Shown piece by piece: positions 26,301 to 40,218 of a stretch of 64,000 bases of DNA. A model generated the notes under the pieces. The model was not told the origin of the DNA, did no database searches, and saw nothing but the letters and a program-made list of their open reading frames with translations. The position numbers and the translations under genes are program-made. Source of the DNA: Anarhynchus alexandrinus (lineage: Eukaryota > Chordata > Aves > Charadriiformes > Charadriidae); assembly GCA_008711295.1 (NCBI GenBank), contig VUYV01000088.1:1330096-1394095 (forward strand), written 5' to 3'. The first letter of the stretch is position 1; each line of letters begins with the position of its first letter.

Positions 26301-26489
26301 TCACCCGCCGCTCCTTCCTGTTCTGCGCTCTTACTAACAGCTGCTACATTTTCAGTGCAATGCAATTTACATGTTACAGTGCTTTTCCTGACTGCACTCC
26401 GGGATACTTAACACATTCAAATGACCACAAGCTATTCAGTCCTGATGGGCAAGATGAAGCACAGTGATGGCCCCTCAAACTTACTTCCT

Positions 26490-26810
26490 TTCCAATTACA
26501 AAAATAAATTAGCTGAACCTAACAGCACAAACCTGAGAAATGGATATTGCAAAGAAGAGAGTACCTTCAAGCTGGGCTGAGAGTGATAATAATCTAGCCC
26601 ATAATTAAGAGTAGAAATATGCTTCGGTATTAAAACAGCCATTGCTTCATTTGCAGTTGATAGGAAGAGAGTGAACTCATTACAACGGCAATGTAAGGCT
26701 TTCCATACAAGTGCCATAAAAAGACATGACAAATATAAGTTAATTAGCCACATAACATGCCTTGATGACATGAAATTCCTGTCATAATCAATTTTATGGA
26801 GAGATAAGCA
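26490..26810. promoter_or_regulatory. Candidate conserved non-coding block
   Basis: Complex, repeat-free AT-rich sequence with TAATTA homeodomain cores at 26602-26607 and 26741-26746. Its texture resembles vertebrate developmental enhancers: no homopolymers, many short TF-like words and no stable ORF. This is inference from sequence texture only; conservation cannot be assessed here. Confidence 0.22.
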
Positions 26811-29800
26811 AAGTCATAACTCGCTCAAAAGTGGAAAAGTAGCTGCAGGATGAGGAATATAAATCAGGATTTCTGCTTCACCTTGAAGCCATAAGGGTTC
26901 ATTGCCCCATATACACTCTAGGAAAGTGAAGGTGTCCTCGGTAACTTGGGTATCAAAATTTGGTTTAAGCATTCTTCTGCAGCAGCAGTAGAAGCTCTTC
27001 GTGGACTGCGTATGGATATTTTGCCTCCAGAGATGGGGTAGAAACCTGGAAAAGGAGCAAGAACATTTGCTTTGCACCACTTGCTCCAGTCGAGATCACT
27101 CTGTATGTGTATGCAGAACTGGAGAGAAAATGCAAGCGGAGTGAAGGACAAGTCGGTCAAGAGCAGTAAACTCACATTGACGGTACCCACCTCTGAGAAC
27201 ATTCTGGACATGAAACGTCTTGTTTCTTCAGGAGTTCTCAACAAATGAACTTCACAGAGGGGGATTTATTTAACTGATAGATATAAGTACAAACAGATTT
27301 TTTTACTGTTATAGGGGTTTTTTCTTTAGCTTTTATCACGGCTTCTTTGGAGCAATTAAACCCAGGAAACAGTATTAAATATAAAATGAAAGCCTGAGGC
27401 ACAGGTTCAAATGCAAACTGGAACTCAGTAATGTTTAAGGTTATTTCCTTTGTCTGCTTTAACATTTTCTGCCTTACCCAGCAGACTATGTTGCTTTTAA
27501 AGCTGAGATTTTGAAAATGAAAATGTAAAGTTTCGTCTTTTCATAACATGGATGACATTTTCAAGAGTCCTTCTTCAACAGCTCCTTCTGTATTTTTTAA
27601 AGCAAACAAAGCTGCTATAAAAAAGCAAATAATGAAATTCGAGAGAACAGAGAGAGAAAAATAGAAAGACAGAATATTTTGTTTCATTTCTGACCAGTTC
27701 TGAACTGCTTGTTCATATTTCCCATACTCCATCAAAATGATGAGCTAGTAATATTTTTTATTAAGAACAGGTTATAGGTGGTTCATAAACTCACTTGCTG
27801 ATCTCCAGAATAGGTCATGGACATGAGAAAATACTCTGATTCAGACTCAAAATCTTACTTCTCACAAAGGATTGTGACTTGTACTATGATTTCTCAGCAA
27901 ATTTTCCTATCCGTCAGAAACAATTAAACACAGAGTATTCTACTGTGTATTGTAAGTAGAAGTCATTCTGTTTCTTGCTAGATTTCCCTATTTACCTGCT
28001 TCCTAAACTATCTACCTAATTAAAAGTAGCTCCCTATCAGATCAAGCTTTCAGTAGAGAATGGTCATTTTTACAAAGAAATGTTAAATGGAAATACTTCC
28101 CTTAATTTCAGTAAGGAATCAGCAAACTTTTTTGATCAATTAACCTAGTGAGATTATTAAAACCCTGTAAACACCTTTAATACACTACTAGAAAAAAAAA
28201 AAAAAAGAAAAAAACCATGTTAAATGAGCCTGAAGCTTTTAGGTACTATCTAGGCTGATATTATCTATAAAATAGGTTATATAATAGGTTAATAACATGA
28301 CTGCTAATCACTGCTTGGGTTAATGCAAGTCACAAAAGGCAATGAATTTGCAGACCATAAAATAAACGTTTGCAAAGCCTGATCTCTGCCTGGATCTAGA
28401 GCATGTAAATAATCCCTTATCCTCATAATCATTGGAGTTCACCAAAGGGTACCAAGGGAAATGAAATGGGAATGGGAATGAAACTAATCTGCGGATGTGA
28501 CTCTGATTTGAGAATAGGGAGCTGAAGCAGAACCGTAAAGTATCGTAGTTCTGAGCAGAGCTCTGGAGGTGCACCAAGCATAGTTAGGCATCCCCTCCAA
28601 AAAATTAACAGCATAACCGCCGCCTTAGCATGAAATTACCCTGTGCGTTTTCCTAGGGTAAACAGCAGTTTGCGGAACCTGCATAACTTCCATTCATCTC
28701 ATTACCGTTGACTTCTTCAAGCTTCTGTTTCCTCTGTTTCAAATTCATTGCTTCTAACTTTTTATATTTCCAACTTCCCCATTTCCCACACTTCTTGACT
28801 GTTTCGTGTTTTATTTTGCTCAAAGCTCAAAAAGAGAGCTCAGAAAACTTTCAGTAGAACACCTCCAAGAGGATGCTGGTCTCTCAGTAGCTGCCTATTA
28901 TCTCTCAACCCCGCGTGACACAGACAACGAATGCAGAGCTCTCGAGCTCGGAAACATCAGGCACGGTATTGAATCACTGTAACATCAGTTCATTTTGCAG
29001 TGACAAGGATCCTTAAGATAAGGGTTTAAAACTTCCTTAAAGCCAAACAATATAGGTACCTGTTTCAATGAAATTGAAGCTTATTTCTAAGTCTTTTATA
29101 ATCCTTCTCATTTCTCATGATCTCCTCTTCCTTCATCTTTCAATCTCTTTCACCAACCTTGCATATAGGAACACAATAAAAATGCTCTGATGTCCTTGTT
29201 GGTAAATAAAAAGCTTGGTGAAAGCAGGGTGCATGTGTGTGTCATTTACTCCTAGTATTAAGCTATTAGAGCATGCTGGGAAAAAAGTAATTATGAAATT
29301 ATTGATCTGCTATCAGCTATATGGTCCGGTTTTTAAGGTGTGTAATAATACCCCTAGGTATGAGTTCTAATATAAGGTAGATTATTTTAATTTAGCAGCA
29401 AAGCTTAATGGAAAAAACTATCAAGAACTATTAAAAGATAAAGATTTTCTGAAAAGCTTTTCTTGCTTTTTTTATTTAGACTGTAATACCTTTATTCATG
29501 TGTTTATGGTGTGAAGTTAGTACATAGGATGAAATATTATAGTAGGCGGAAGTCTATCACAGCCAGACTTTATCTAACTTCAGTTTATTGATTAACGTAC
29601 AACTTCTCTGGTTTGTTTTGTTTGACTGTAAAGGCCGTTTATACCAGTATTACTCATGTAGAGGAGTGTCTTACCATGCAGAATGACGGAAAGCGCTCAC
29701 TATATTTAAAGGCTTTTGCAGTCACTCATGCACTTGAAGGTTTAGTTACCTAAAAAGAAAAGTTTAATGCCATTTTAGCTGTCCGATGGTGTCTTGTCTT

Positions 29801-30604
29801 CTACTTCTTCAGAAGAATCAAACCTCTTTTAGGTCCTTTACGACACCTGTCACATCCCTGGAAATCTCTTGGACACCCCACAACAAAACCAGCCTGACAC
29901 TGACTGTCTATGTTGGTTACTGAGTCACAGCACAGGTTTCTAAGCTCCTGGTGCAGTCAGTGGAGATCTAAAGAACACTGAGTAAAACCTAAAGAATTAC
30001 TCTTGACCAGCTACTAGTACCCAGTACTATTGCTCACACATAGGTATCTGGTGTCAACTGAGAAGCTTTCAGGTGTCCTTCCTGGCCAAGGATGGTGTCT
30101 TGCACAGGCCCTCTGTCATCTCTGCCCACCCCATTAGGATGTCTCAGACTCTATAGGCAGCTTGGTTGGCACCAGGTGTGTGTGTGTTTGGCTGAAGCGA
30201 GTCCTCAGTGCCCACTGTACAGTGAGATGAATCACTGCCTGATGGACTCGAGGGTGTCTGAGTCACTGTTAGCTCACACCAGGGCTATTCCCAGCAGGAA
30301 GAACAAATGCAGCCATGCTGATCTGGTGGAAGAAGATACGTGGACACTGATCACTCCTGACAGTTGACCTCAAGGCCAGGAAACAGTCCCAGGCACTTCT
30401 GTGTTACTTAGTATAGGCATGGTCTTACTGGGTAGGCTGTTATTTTCAGTCTTCTTGCTTTTTAGTGCCTCTGTTGCATAAACTAGGTTTAGATAAGTTC
30501 ACACTCATGCAGTTTTATTAGGAGGCTCCGTACCTTATGTCATTCATCAGCTCTAAGGCTGAAATTTACTTCTAGAGAATATAAAAAATCAAAAGAGGAG
30601 AGAA

Positions 30605-30626
30605 AGAGAGAGAGAGAGAGAGAGAG
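30605..30626. repeat. (AG)11 microsatellite
   Basis: An uninterrupted AG dinucleotide run inside a wider GA-rich segment (about 30,594-30,634), a polypurine tract that could adopt triplex (H-DNA) structure. Confidence 0.92.
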
Positions 30627-33600
30627 GAGGAGAAGCAATGGGTGTTCCCAGATGAGCACCCTCCCCTGGGATCCCATACAGTGCTGTGGGTGTCCCCATA
30701 ATATTTTGCCACAGTAACAGCATAGTTTTCATGAGGACCCACTCAAGCCCCAATTCAGAATGGTGTACCTCTTTATTTTAGAAATACTCCTCAGTGCCAA
30801 TTTAAGAACCTTTATGGCTTTTGTAGGAAAGTCATGCTGTAGCAATACCCTATCACTAAAATGACTTAGAAGGAGAGATCTAAAGTGTGTGCCATGGTTT
30901 ACATAAATCGAAGTACATTAGGGGTCTGGGCAAGTTTTTGCTCTCACTTACTCCATTGTAAACTTGAAGTATGTAAATCAGTACCAATTGAATTACTCTT
31001 GATTTGTCTTACTGTAAATGCACCAGTGTAGTCCATGAGTCAGCTTTTTAATTGGAAATCCTAGGGAGACTGAAGCTGGACTGGCATTTTTCACATTAAT
31101 TATGTTTTGTCAAGGAGACTTGAAACTGAGAAATACTCCATAATTTGGATTAAAATACAAATAACATTAAAATGATATCATTTATTAATCTATAATCTTC
31201 ATTGCTGTAAGTGCTTCTGAGTCTCCAGCAGTGAACTCTAGAGCATAAATGAAAGATTGTTCCAGAGGCTACAGAATTGACAGATCATAAAAAAACATTA
31301 ATAACATAAAAATAATTAATAGTATTGAAAATAGGGTAAAGTAGGCAAGTTTTTCTTAATTCTGATTTGGAAATAGTGTGACACAAAAGTCAGCATGAAC
31401 CTTTCCATTGATTTGACTGTTCTGTCTAGTCCCATACACAGCATCACACAGACTCTGTACCAGCACTGAAATCTGTACTGCTGGGATTCTGTGTCTGCGG
31501 AAGAATAACAACCAGGTCGTTCTTAGCATAGGAGAGACTTTAAATGAAGAAATATAGTACATTATTCTACACCTGCATACCACTTTCATGCAAGCTGTAG
31601 GATTTATGGTTCCTCCCGCTTTTGAATTGCCTCTGCCTCTGCAGCCCTGTAGTCTCTGGCACGTCTCTCACATGGCTTTTTTCCTTTTTGCAGGAGACTG
31701 ACACAAAGTAGAAGACACAGTGGCTTGTGAATGACATGACAGAGTCTAATACAACATGGCTGATGTCTTGGAATTGCCCCGAGACTAACCTTGGCTTCTC
31801 TGTGGAAAAAAAAGATGATCTCTTCAGGAAGAAGATCGCGTCTCTAATAATGCTCAGTCCATAAAAATAAATGGTAAAAAAAAATATATCTGAAGCAGAT
31901 GTAGGCATAAAACCACCATTATACACAGATGGGAATAAGAAACCATCTTTAAAACCCTCAATCCTGCAGCTGGTCAAACTTAACACCGGAAAATCATTCA
32001 AAGGGGAATTTGGATTCTCTTTGGCTTCTGCAGAAAAACCAAACCTATATGATAATCCCTATCTCTGTCAATAAGGAAAATGTTAAATGATATTAACAAA
32101 GCATCTGCCTTTTTCCTTTCTCACTACTCTTGCAATCTACTTTCCCGCTGCAAAAAACTGTGGATTGGCTTTCTTTAGGAATTGACTAATAGAAAAAAAG
32201 CTCTTGCTAGAAAGAGAAACGCAGATCTAGAATGTCAGCAACATATTTTTGTGAAAGGCCCTGTGACAAAAATAGGAAAAGATTAAATGGCTGGAGGGCA
32301 GGTCAATATGGTAAAGAAAAAAAGGTCCCAATGACATATGAAGATGGACATGTATACATGATTGATAGAAAGACTACAGTTAGAGCAAAACAGTATTTGT
32401 TAAAAAAGTCAAAGCACAGTTATAAAAAAAAATGGATGTTAGGCAAACAGAAGTAATATTTCAGTTGGTTAAATATGATCCTCCCACCCCTTTCAGAACC
32501 AAATGCTGTACAAATTTGATGGACTTGATGACATTTCAGGCAGAGTGAAGATGGCCGCTGTGTAATGTCCACTACACCTCTGGCCATTAGAGCTCTAAGA
32601 AGAGCAAAAACAGCCATAAAACTGATGGGCAGAAAGACATTGTTGGGTCTGGCCAAATAATACCTGTCCTCTGAGGAGATACAATTAATATTAAAGATTA
32701 ATATTTGGCTGAGATTGCATTTTCCCTTATTTCAGATCTGTAGACTTCTATGACCCAGCTGGTAACCCAAACCCAGCCCCAAACACAAGCTGTTTTCCTG
32801 ACATTCCCACTCTAAGCAGGCTGAGAAGATTTTGGGTTGTCTTTGTTTTTTTCAGTAAGATTTTCACATTATATTTGGGAATCCTAAGGAGTGCAGGTTC
32901 ACCGCTGATTTTGGATTATCTAATGTGAAATGAACACAATCATTTCACCCAAAGAAGGCTTGCTCACAACTGGTTAGGCGATAAATTTGATACAAAGAGC
33001 TGGGCAATTAAGAGAAATAAGAAGAGGTCAAACTAAAGGAGATGGGATTAAAAAAAAAAAAGACAGCAGAGTAAAACTATGTAGAAAACACTATTTTTTT
33101 TAATTAGAAATTTTGAAAAAGCAAATGAAAATTTGAATGAAAATCCAAGATCTTCAAAAATGCAATTGTCTGAAAAGTATTCTGTATCAATCATTTAAAT
33201 GTTTAATTTTGTGGACTTTTTCTTCTCTGTGTCTGGGGGAAGTTTTCTTACTAGCTTTAGCAAACGTTTCAAAAGGTAATTGACAAAAGACATTTGTGTA
33301 TGAAAAAGTCATAATTTTCTCAAATTAAAAGTGCTGACAATGTCCTAAACTTTTATAGCTTGTAGTATACATTGTGCCCATCTTCAAGGAGATAGTTGCT
33401 GTCTAAATTCTGTAATGTTTCTCCCATTTTCTCACCACCTCCTGACACATAGCACATTGCCTATTGATGTGATCCAGTGAGACAGATTTATGCCTTCCCT
33501 TAATGTCAGGCCCTTTATTTAGCCACCTACTCCAGGTTCTTCTTCTGCCGAAAGCCACTCTGCCTATATTTAAGTTGCTCCTAAGTAATGTCACATGAAT

Positions 33601-36273
33601 CAACAAAAATTTTGACCTGACAAAGATTTCCATTTTCAGACTCGGCTATATTTTCCTCAGTCCAGTTGAAAAAAATATGGAAAGCAAGAACCAGCTGTTC
33701 TTGCCAATGCTCATTGTCAGAGGAATCAAGAAAATAAAGCAAAAGCACAGTATCATTGCCCTGAGCTAGTAAAGCTTTGATAATGAGATAGCTGCTGATA
33801 CATGGTTAGTAGTGGCTGGATATATTTAAAAAAAAAAGAAAGCCAAATCAACAAAAGTTCTCTGGGTAAGCTAGTCAAAATAAAGTTACCTAAATTCCCC
33901 ACACCTTTCTGCTTTAAATGTTTTTTGTCATGTGAGGGATAAATCACCTAAATATGTTAGAGTACTTGTTAGTTGGAGGGCATCCTTGTTAACAAGCAAA
34001 TTGCATATGATCCGAGTCTTTGTAGTTAAAGTCAGCATGCTCTCTTCATTCTCAGAGGGGAAATGAAGTAGGACAGAGAAGTCCTGATGTGCCTGAAATA
34101 GAAACAAGAAAGTGGATAAACTAAAAGGATTACTCATTTATTGCAGCATGTCTTGAGGTCACTAGCTTTAGGACTGATGTCACTACTAACTTATGCAAAT
34201 ACACTTCTTTCTGTTAACTTATCTTCTCTTTATAGATTTGATAATCTGATGCTTTGGGGCTAAAACTGGCAAGTGATCCATGATCCTACCATGTCTGTAT
34301 CTATACTGGATAAGTGGGACTACCTAGATGGACCCTAGAAAAGAGATGGGTTTTATTGTGGAACAGTTTACCCCAGTTTGAAATCAAGAAAATCTGAGAG
34401 AAAAAAGAAAAAAAAAGAGTTTTGCTGACATTTAAATAGTTACACCAATACCTCTTAATTTGCATAGGTTAGTTTTAAAAGAATAGAGAGCTGCAGGGGG
34501 CAAGTTCAGCGTGTTGGAAAGTGCCCAACACAGTGAAATCTCAGCTTGGAGTCCATAGGCATTGTCTCTTAAAAATAATAAAAACTAAAATAAATTACAG
34601 GTCTTTGTATTTGTCCCGGGACATGTAACCTTTGTTCCATTACCTATGGTAAAGATAATGGCTATTGATTACCTCTGCAGTATGTTTGCAAAGAGGCAAC
34701 TTTATGACTGCATTGGAAATCAAGTTAGAACAGACAAGAAAAAACCTTCATGTCTTTGAGTAGTGTGTGATCTTTGAGTTAAATGAATCCCCAAAGAGAA
34801 GTATTAATCTGCGAAGCGCACTTTAGGTTAGTGCTTGGGTGGTGGCTCCTGAATTCTCTGCACTGAAAAAGCTGAAGGTCTCATGGCTTTAAAACCACGT
34901 AAATAGCACGAATATATCTCAGATGGTAGGAACTCATTTGCTCTCAGCTGCAGCCAGCACTATCCAGCCAGAGGTAATATGCTATGCTTAATTAATTACA
35001 GGGATACTGTTAACATAAAAATCATACTTCATTCTGAAAATGTTTTAACCACTGTTAGTAATACCTTTTACTGCCAGGCATTGGAAGAGATTAGGAATTC
35101 TGCCTTTCTTTCTCTCATCCATATACTTGGCAAGGACACTTTGTACCAAGGCTGATCAGATATTTCTGTTGCAACTTTGTTTTTACAGATTTTTTTTTTT
35201 TTGTTAAAAAAGCAAAGTTTGATTTAAATTTTGTGACAAATCTCTTCAAGAACAGTGGGTGTTCTTAGGAAATAAATGTCTTTTTGCATGTTATGTGAAG
35301 TTCCTCTGGAAAATAAAAAATGTGCAAAATTTTCAACTTGCTCTTTATGGCATAGAGACAATTCTGTGGGCACCTTTTGTGTAGTCACTCATACTGTCAC
35401 TATCATCCTCCAGTGACTTTGTCTTTCACACAGCAATAGAGAAAAAGAAATACAGTTTAAAGAATGTGAATGCAAAAATATAACACTGGCAGGATGTCTC
35501 AAGGTAAATGCATTGGCAGAAACTGCATTTAACTTCCTTTAAATTGACTAGATTTCAAGTTGAAAGTTTCCCATTAGTGCTTGAAATTAATGTGTCATTC
35601 AGTTTTCAAATGACAAAATACCATATAGCTAAGAAAAAAAAAGGTGCAAGAAGGAAGCAGTATAAAAAGAAAGAAGAATAAAAGCCACCACTCCACAACG
35701 ACTTCTGAGACAGTGAATCAGGCTGCCAACTGTCAGGCTGTATAACCTCTGGTTCCCGAGATTCAAGAAGAGAGATGGTGCTTCAGTTCGACATTTATGT
35801 CAAGAACAAACGAAGCCAAGTCTGAAGCTCCCCACGCTATTGTGAATTTGTGTTGGAAATACATCTCTTGTTAGGGTGTTCCTGGAGGTCATTGCATCTG
35901 AATTAACATGTAGGGAAATTAGTTTTTCAGTGAAGAGCAGAACTTGTGTGAAAACAGATGCTGTAATCAATATTGTGTTCTGGTAAGGACAGTCCAGTCA
36001 AAACCTTTATGCCTTAAGTATGCAAAAGTGAAGCATACACGGTACTTTCCTCTTCTTTTCTTGTTTATTGAGAGATTAGCTTAGAGAAATGACCTAGAAC
36101 TATGATTTCAGGCAGTAAGTTTTAAATACCATTGTATACTAGTTGAAAACTATATTCTCACCTTCTATTTTTATTTTTTTTTAACTTAACTCTATTGATT
36201 CTGGCAACAAACATAAAAAAACCTATGCAAAATCATCTTCAAGAAAGTATTTAAAAGCTAAAGAAGGGAAAGA

Positions 36274-36290
36274 ACACACACACACACACA
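36274..36290. repeat. (AC)8.5 microsatellite
   Basis: A perfect AC dinucleotide run preceded by A-rich sequence. Confidence 0.92.
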
Positions 36291-37437
36291 GAAACATCTC
36301 ATAAAATACTAGAATTGGACAACTGGCTCAAGTTACTAATAAAAATATCAATACAGTCTGGTACATACCAGAATATCTTTTTTTTCTGGTACAGAGATAA
36401 AAAATGTTATGCACTCTCAGTATATATTTTCTTGAGCAAAAGTAGGGAGGTAATATGAGAACTGTAAGTCAAGAGTCCAATTCTCTGCTCACTTTTTTCA
36501 TTTAAATCAGAAACATCTTCCCTTAAATCAGTGAAATTTCACCATTTGAAACCAGGGAGAGAAACAACAAATAACCCCAAAAAGTATATCATGCAGAAGA
36601 CTAAATGCTGTCCTCTCTAATACTACAGGCGTTTTGAGTACAGCCCTGTAGTCAGGATGCGACCCACAGGAGTTTGCCAAACTAGTGATAGCAGCAACAC
36701 ATTTGAAAATAAAATAATAGCTTCATGTGTTTCCTCCTGTCCAATTTTCTTCCTTTGTAAATCTTTTAATCCAACTAGAATGATTTCTGTGAATAATCCC
36801 TCTTCTAAAATGTTTGCATTTTGAAACATTACCTAAACAGTGTTGGCATCCAACAAAAGTCCCCTGGTGAGGGCTTATACGATAAGGAACTGCCAACTAT
36901 TAACTCATCAAGACCCCTCCCCTATTTTTGACCAAAGCTTGTCCACTCTCATTATTGGAAAATTAAATAGCAATAAAAATAGCAACACATAACACTACCT
37001 AAATTGTTCTCATCTTATTCTCAACTTTTAAATCACAAAACATTCCTCAAAGAAAGCTTCATATCCTTGTCTCCAAACAAGGGAAGGAAACCAAGGTCAG
37101 GAGGCAAGCTGATATGCCCGGTATTGCTCAAAGCAGCAGCCAAGGACCTTATGAGCCCCTTGAGAAAAACATGAGTGCCACAGCTTTCATTTATGGCCAG
37201 AATTCATATCCATATCTTGCAAACCCAGACCAATGTCTCATCCAGGGCAATAAAAAGCCATTAGTAGTGAAGAAATGAGAAACTACCAACCTCTCTTTAT
37301 GGGTTCTTCTATGGTGTGAAAACTGATCATACCACAGGAATATGGAAAAGCACAATAGAAATGACAATAAAAGACCGATTTATGAGCAGAGGTGTGTTTT
37401 GATAGATTAAAAGAGACATAAACAAGAGAATTTATAG

Positions 37438-37783
37438 TCATAGAATGGTTTGGGTTGGAAGGGACCTTAAAGATAACCTAGTTCCAAACCCCCTGCCACG
37501 GGCAAGAACACCTCCCAGTAGACCAGGGTGCTCAAAGTCCAAGTGAGCCTGGCCTTGAACTCTTCAAAGGATGGGGAATCCACAACTTCTTTGTGCAATT
37601 TATTCCAGTACCTCACCACCCTCATCATACATGTTTCTTCCTAATATCTCATCTAAATTTACCCTTTTTCAGTTTAAAACTGTTACCCCTTGTCATATCG
37701 CTACACTCCCTGATAAAGAGTCCCTCCCCATCTTTCCTGTAGGCCTCCTTTAAGTACTGGAAAGCTGCTATAATGTCTCCCTT
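37438..37783 (-). mobile_element. CR1 LINE 3' fragment, left arm of inverted pair
   Basis: A minus-strand CR1 tail. The left edge tcatagaatggtttgggttg carries one copy of the reiteration. Next are the 3' untranslated region (cccctgccacgggcaagaac) and the antisense of the C-terminal coding tail, ending at ctggaaagctgctataatg near 37,777. The coding frame is broken. Its 5'-truncated end lies about 7 bp from the 5'-truncated end of the next CR1, which runs the other way, giving a head-to-head arrangement. Confidence 0.92.
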
Positions 37784-37790
37784 ATAGCAC

Positions 37791-38264
37791 ATGGAGCCAT
37801 TGGAATGGGTCCAGAGGAGGGCTACAATGATGACCAGAGGGCTGGAGCACCTCCCCTATGAAGACAGGCTGAGAGTTGGGGTTGTTCAGCCTGGAGAAGA
37901 GAAGGCTCCAAGGACACCTTATAGCAGCTTTCCAGTACCTGAAGGGTGCCTACAGGAAAGATGGAGAGGGACTTTTTACAAGGGCATGTAGTGATTGGAT
38001 GAGGGGGAATGGCTTCGAACTGGAAGGGGGTAGATTTCAATTAGATATTAGGAAGAAATTTTTCACTTTGAGGGTGGTGAGGCACTGGAAGAGGTTGCCC
38101 AGAGAAGTTGTGGAAGGTCCATCCCTGGAAGTGTTCAAGGCCAGGCTGGATGGAGCTTTGAGCAACCTGGTCTAGTGGGAGGTGTCCCTGCCTATGGCAG
38201 GGGGGTTGGAACTGGATGATCTTTAAGGTCCCTTCCAACCTAAACCATTCTATGATTCTACGAT
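37791..38264 (+). mobile_element. CR1 LINE 3' fragment, right arm of inverted pair
   Basis: A plus-strand CR1 starting at atggagccattggaatgggt (VQRR region). It passes through GLEHLPYEDRLR and a one-frame step near 37,876, then a frame open from 37,876 to 38,175 (99 codons) covering the [24 protein letters not shown] and [17 protein letters not shown] segments to a terminal ALSNLV. The 3' region contains cctatggcaggggggttgg and ends with ccattctatgattctacgat. Coding decay is modest, so it looks similar in age to or younger than its left partner. Confidence 0.93.
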
Positions 38265-38287
38265 CTAAGAGGAGACTGTGAGGAATA

Positions 38288-38410
38288 AGCATAACGGACT
38301 TGGTCACTTTTTCTCTGTGCCATCTTCTGCAATTTTTAGTCTCCTTGAGCCCCAGCTCACCTGTCTATAAAGTAGGAATAAATAATATAACATTTTCAAT
38401 AGCCAAGCAT
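38288..38410 (+). repeat. Possible MIR/CORE-SINE-like remnant
   Basis: The order ttggtcactttttctctgtg, then agccccagctcacctgtcta, then aaagtaggaataaataatat resembles the core-to-3' part of MIR-type tRNA-derived SINEs (cf. their CTCTGTGCC / CATCTGTAAAATGGG layout). It is short and diverged. It lies right beside the CR1 pair. Tentative call. Confidence 0.3.
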
Positions 38411-40218
38411 TTTTTGAATTTTCATGTATTCATTATTAGAATGTTCTTGCCACTCTTTAGAAAAAGGTGGTCACATATACGTAAAGTGATACAAAAGAAT
38501 CTAAAGAATTCTTCTATTTTAACATTCTTCTCAAGTATAGGAGTTTCTGTACAGGAGTGAAAGAGCCAATCACTGGAACTTGGTCTCATGTAATATCAGT
38601 CAATCTATTTATTGCATTTTATTTATTTATCTTTTGCGCTCATTCTAAAAACTTAACATGTTTCTAAAAACATGTTTGCAAATATGATAAGAAACTGAAA
38701 AAACTTGAACTATGGTTGATGAGCATATAGTACAATATATGGCGCAATTTCCAGTGTGTTTCTTTATTAATTCACAAAACTCCAGTTTCTGCAAGTGGTT
38801 TTCCAACCACGATGACCCAAATTAATGAAATCTCATTTGTGTTATTTCTAATTGACAGGAACGGTTGCCTTGTGCTGTTACTTGTACAATTGATCTGACA
38901 GCCAACAGGGAAAAAAATCCCACCATCTTCTCCTTCTGACCACACAGCTTAACATATTTGTGTTTGGTTTTATCTCTAATTTTAATCTTCTAATTTTAAA
39001 CACTAGCTTCAGCAATTTGTTGGACTTCTGATATTATTCAGGAGAGAGGTTTAGTCTCTGTAATGACCCTCATATCTATCAACAGCCTGAAGGGTAGAGA
39101 GAAAAGTAAAGTGCCTTTTAAAGCACTATCTTTGCTAAGAGCAATATTTGTTTCGGATGAGATGTGTCATGTATCCTGTGTGCAGCACTGCCTGTCTGAT
39201 ATGTCTTGTCACATTACTTCTTCTATCATGTGTCACATTATGTAAGGTCATGTTACTTTTGCCAACAATAAGGCACAAAGAACTAGAACAGCAGTGAACT
39301 GCTTGCAAGAAACTCTTTCTTTACACTTCCTGCTGTTTCTTGCAAGGAAGAGCAAATCAAGAGCTGCAGCACTAAACTACTAAGCCACCTGAAGAAAAGG
39401 AAGTAAAACTGCTCTAAGGACTACAGTCAACAAACTTTTTGAAAACTGATTGAGAGTCCACTACTGCATTCCTTACACAGCCTAACCTTCCGTTAGAAGC
39501 AAATGAAACTCTACACAAACTAAAGGAAGATACGGAGCCTTTTCCAAAGAGTTTACAGTTTGTAGCTCTTATTCCCGCCTATATTCAGGGCATCAAGCAC
39601 CACATCCCGGATTAACACACTCTAGGCAGATTACGCATTTCCTTTGCCTTTTACTTGAACTGCCATTGCTCAGGACTAAATGCATTGAAATCTATACTGG
39701 TGTAAGTGAGAAGAGAATGAAGCATGTGTCTCTCCTTCCTACTTGCATTTCAGCTACACAACTACTTTTCCAGAAGTACAAATAATAACAGTACCAAACC
39801 CGTTAAGTAGTATGCAAAGCAGAAAGAAAAATTCCTGCATCAAGCTCTTAAAAGGGAACAGTTATTGTGGATCAGTGTCATGTAGATGTACAAAAAGTCT
39901 GTTCCTACATTCATGATCCACCCAACCATCATGCAGCACTACCAAACAATTTTGTTATTTGAGTTATATTAATTTCCAGCAGGACATTTGGTACCTTTCA
40001 TGTGTAATTACCTGGGATTCTGCCACAGTATCCTCAGTACGAAACTTCCAGAATCTCCTTTGTGATCTGTGACTGAAAATACTATAATTGGTAATTGCTG
40101 GAGCTTTACTGGTTTTGTGTACAAAGAAGAATGTTAACTGAATTACCATTATCTCAGTTGTTCAGTCTGAGAATATTCCCAAGTTACGGTTGGCTAACCA
40201 CTAGTCCTTTTGTAGATA
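38411..40218. other. Unique AT-rich DNA, no gene found
   Basis: About 1.8 kb with no recognisable repeat or gene. The interval 38,805-38,910 is complex sequence with homeodomain-like ATTAAT/CTAATTG words and may be a conserved element, but I cannot test that. Confidence 0.5.

Larger units (their letters stand above)
23384..37437. other. 14 kb of unique AT-rich DNA, no gene found
   Basis: This is the longest stretch without a recognisable transposon. All frames are short and carry no known domain; the longest, 31567-32001 (minus, 144 codons), has none. Simple repeats: A15 at 28192-28206, (AG)11 at 30605-30626, an A-rich run near 33,050 and (AC)n at 36274-36290. Several complex, non-repetitive AT-rich blocks with homeodomain- and POU-like motifs could be enhancers (see the separate entry near 26.5 kb). 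Confidence 0.5.

Noticed and set aside
31567..32001. 144-codon minus-strand ORF
   Set aside because: Hydrophobic and aromatic residues come from T-rich codons. It resembles a chance frame in AT-rich DNA.
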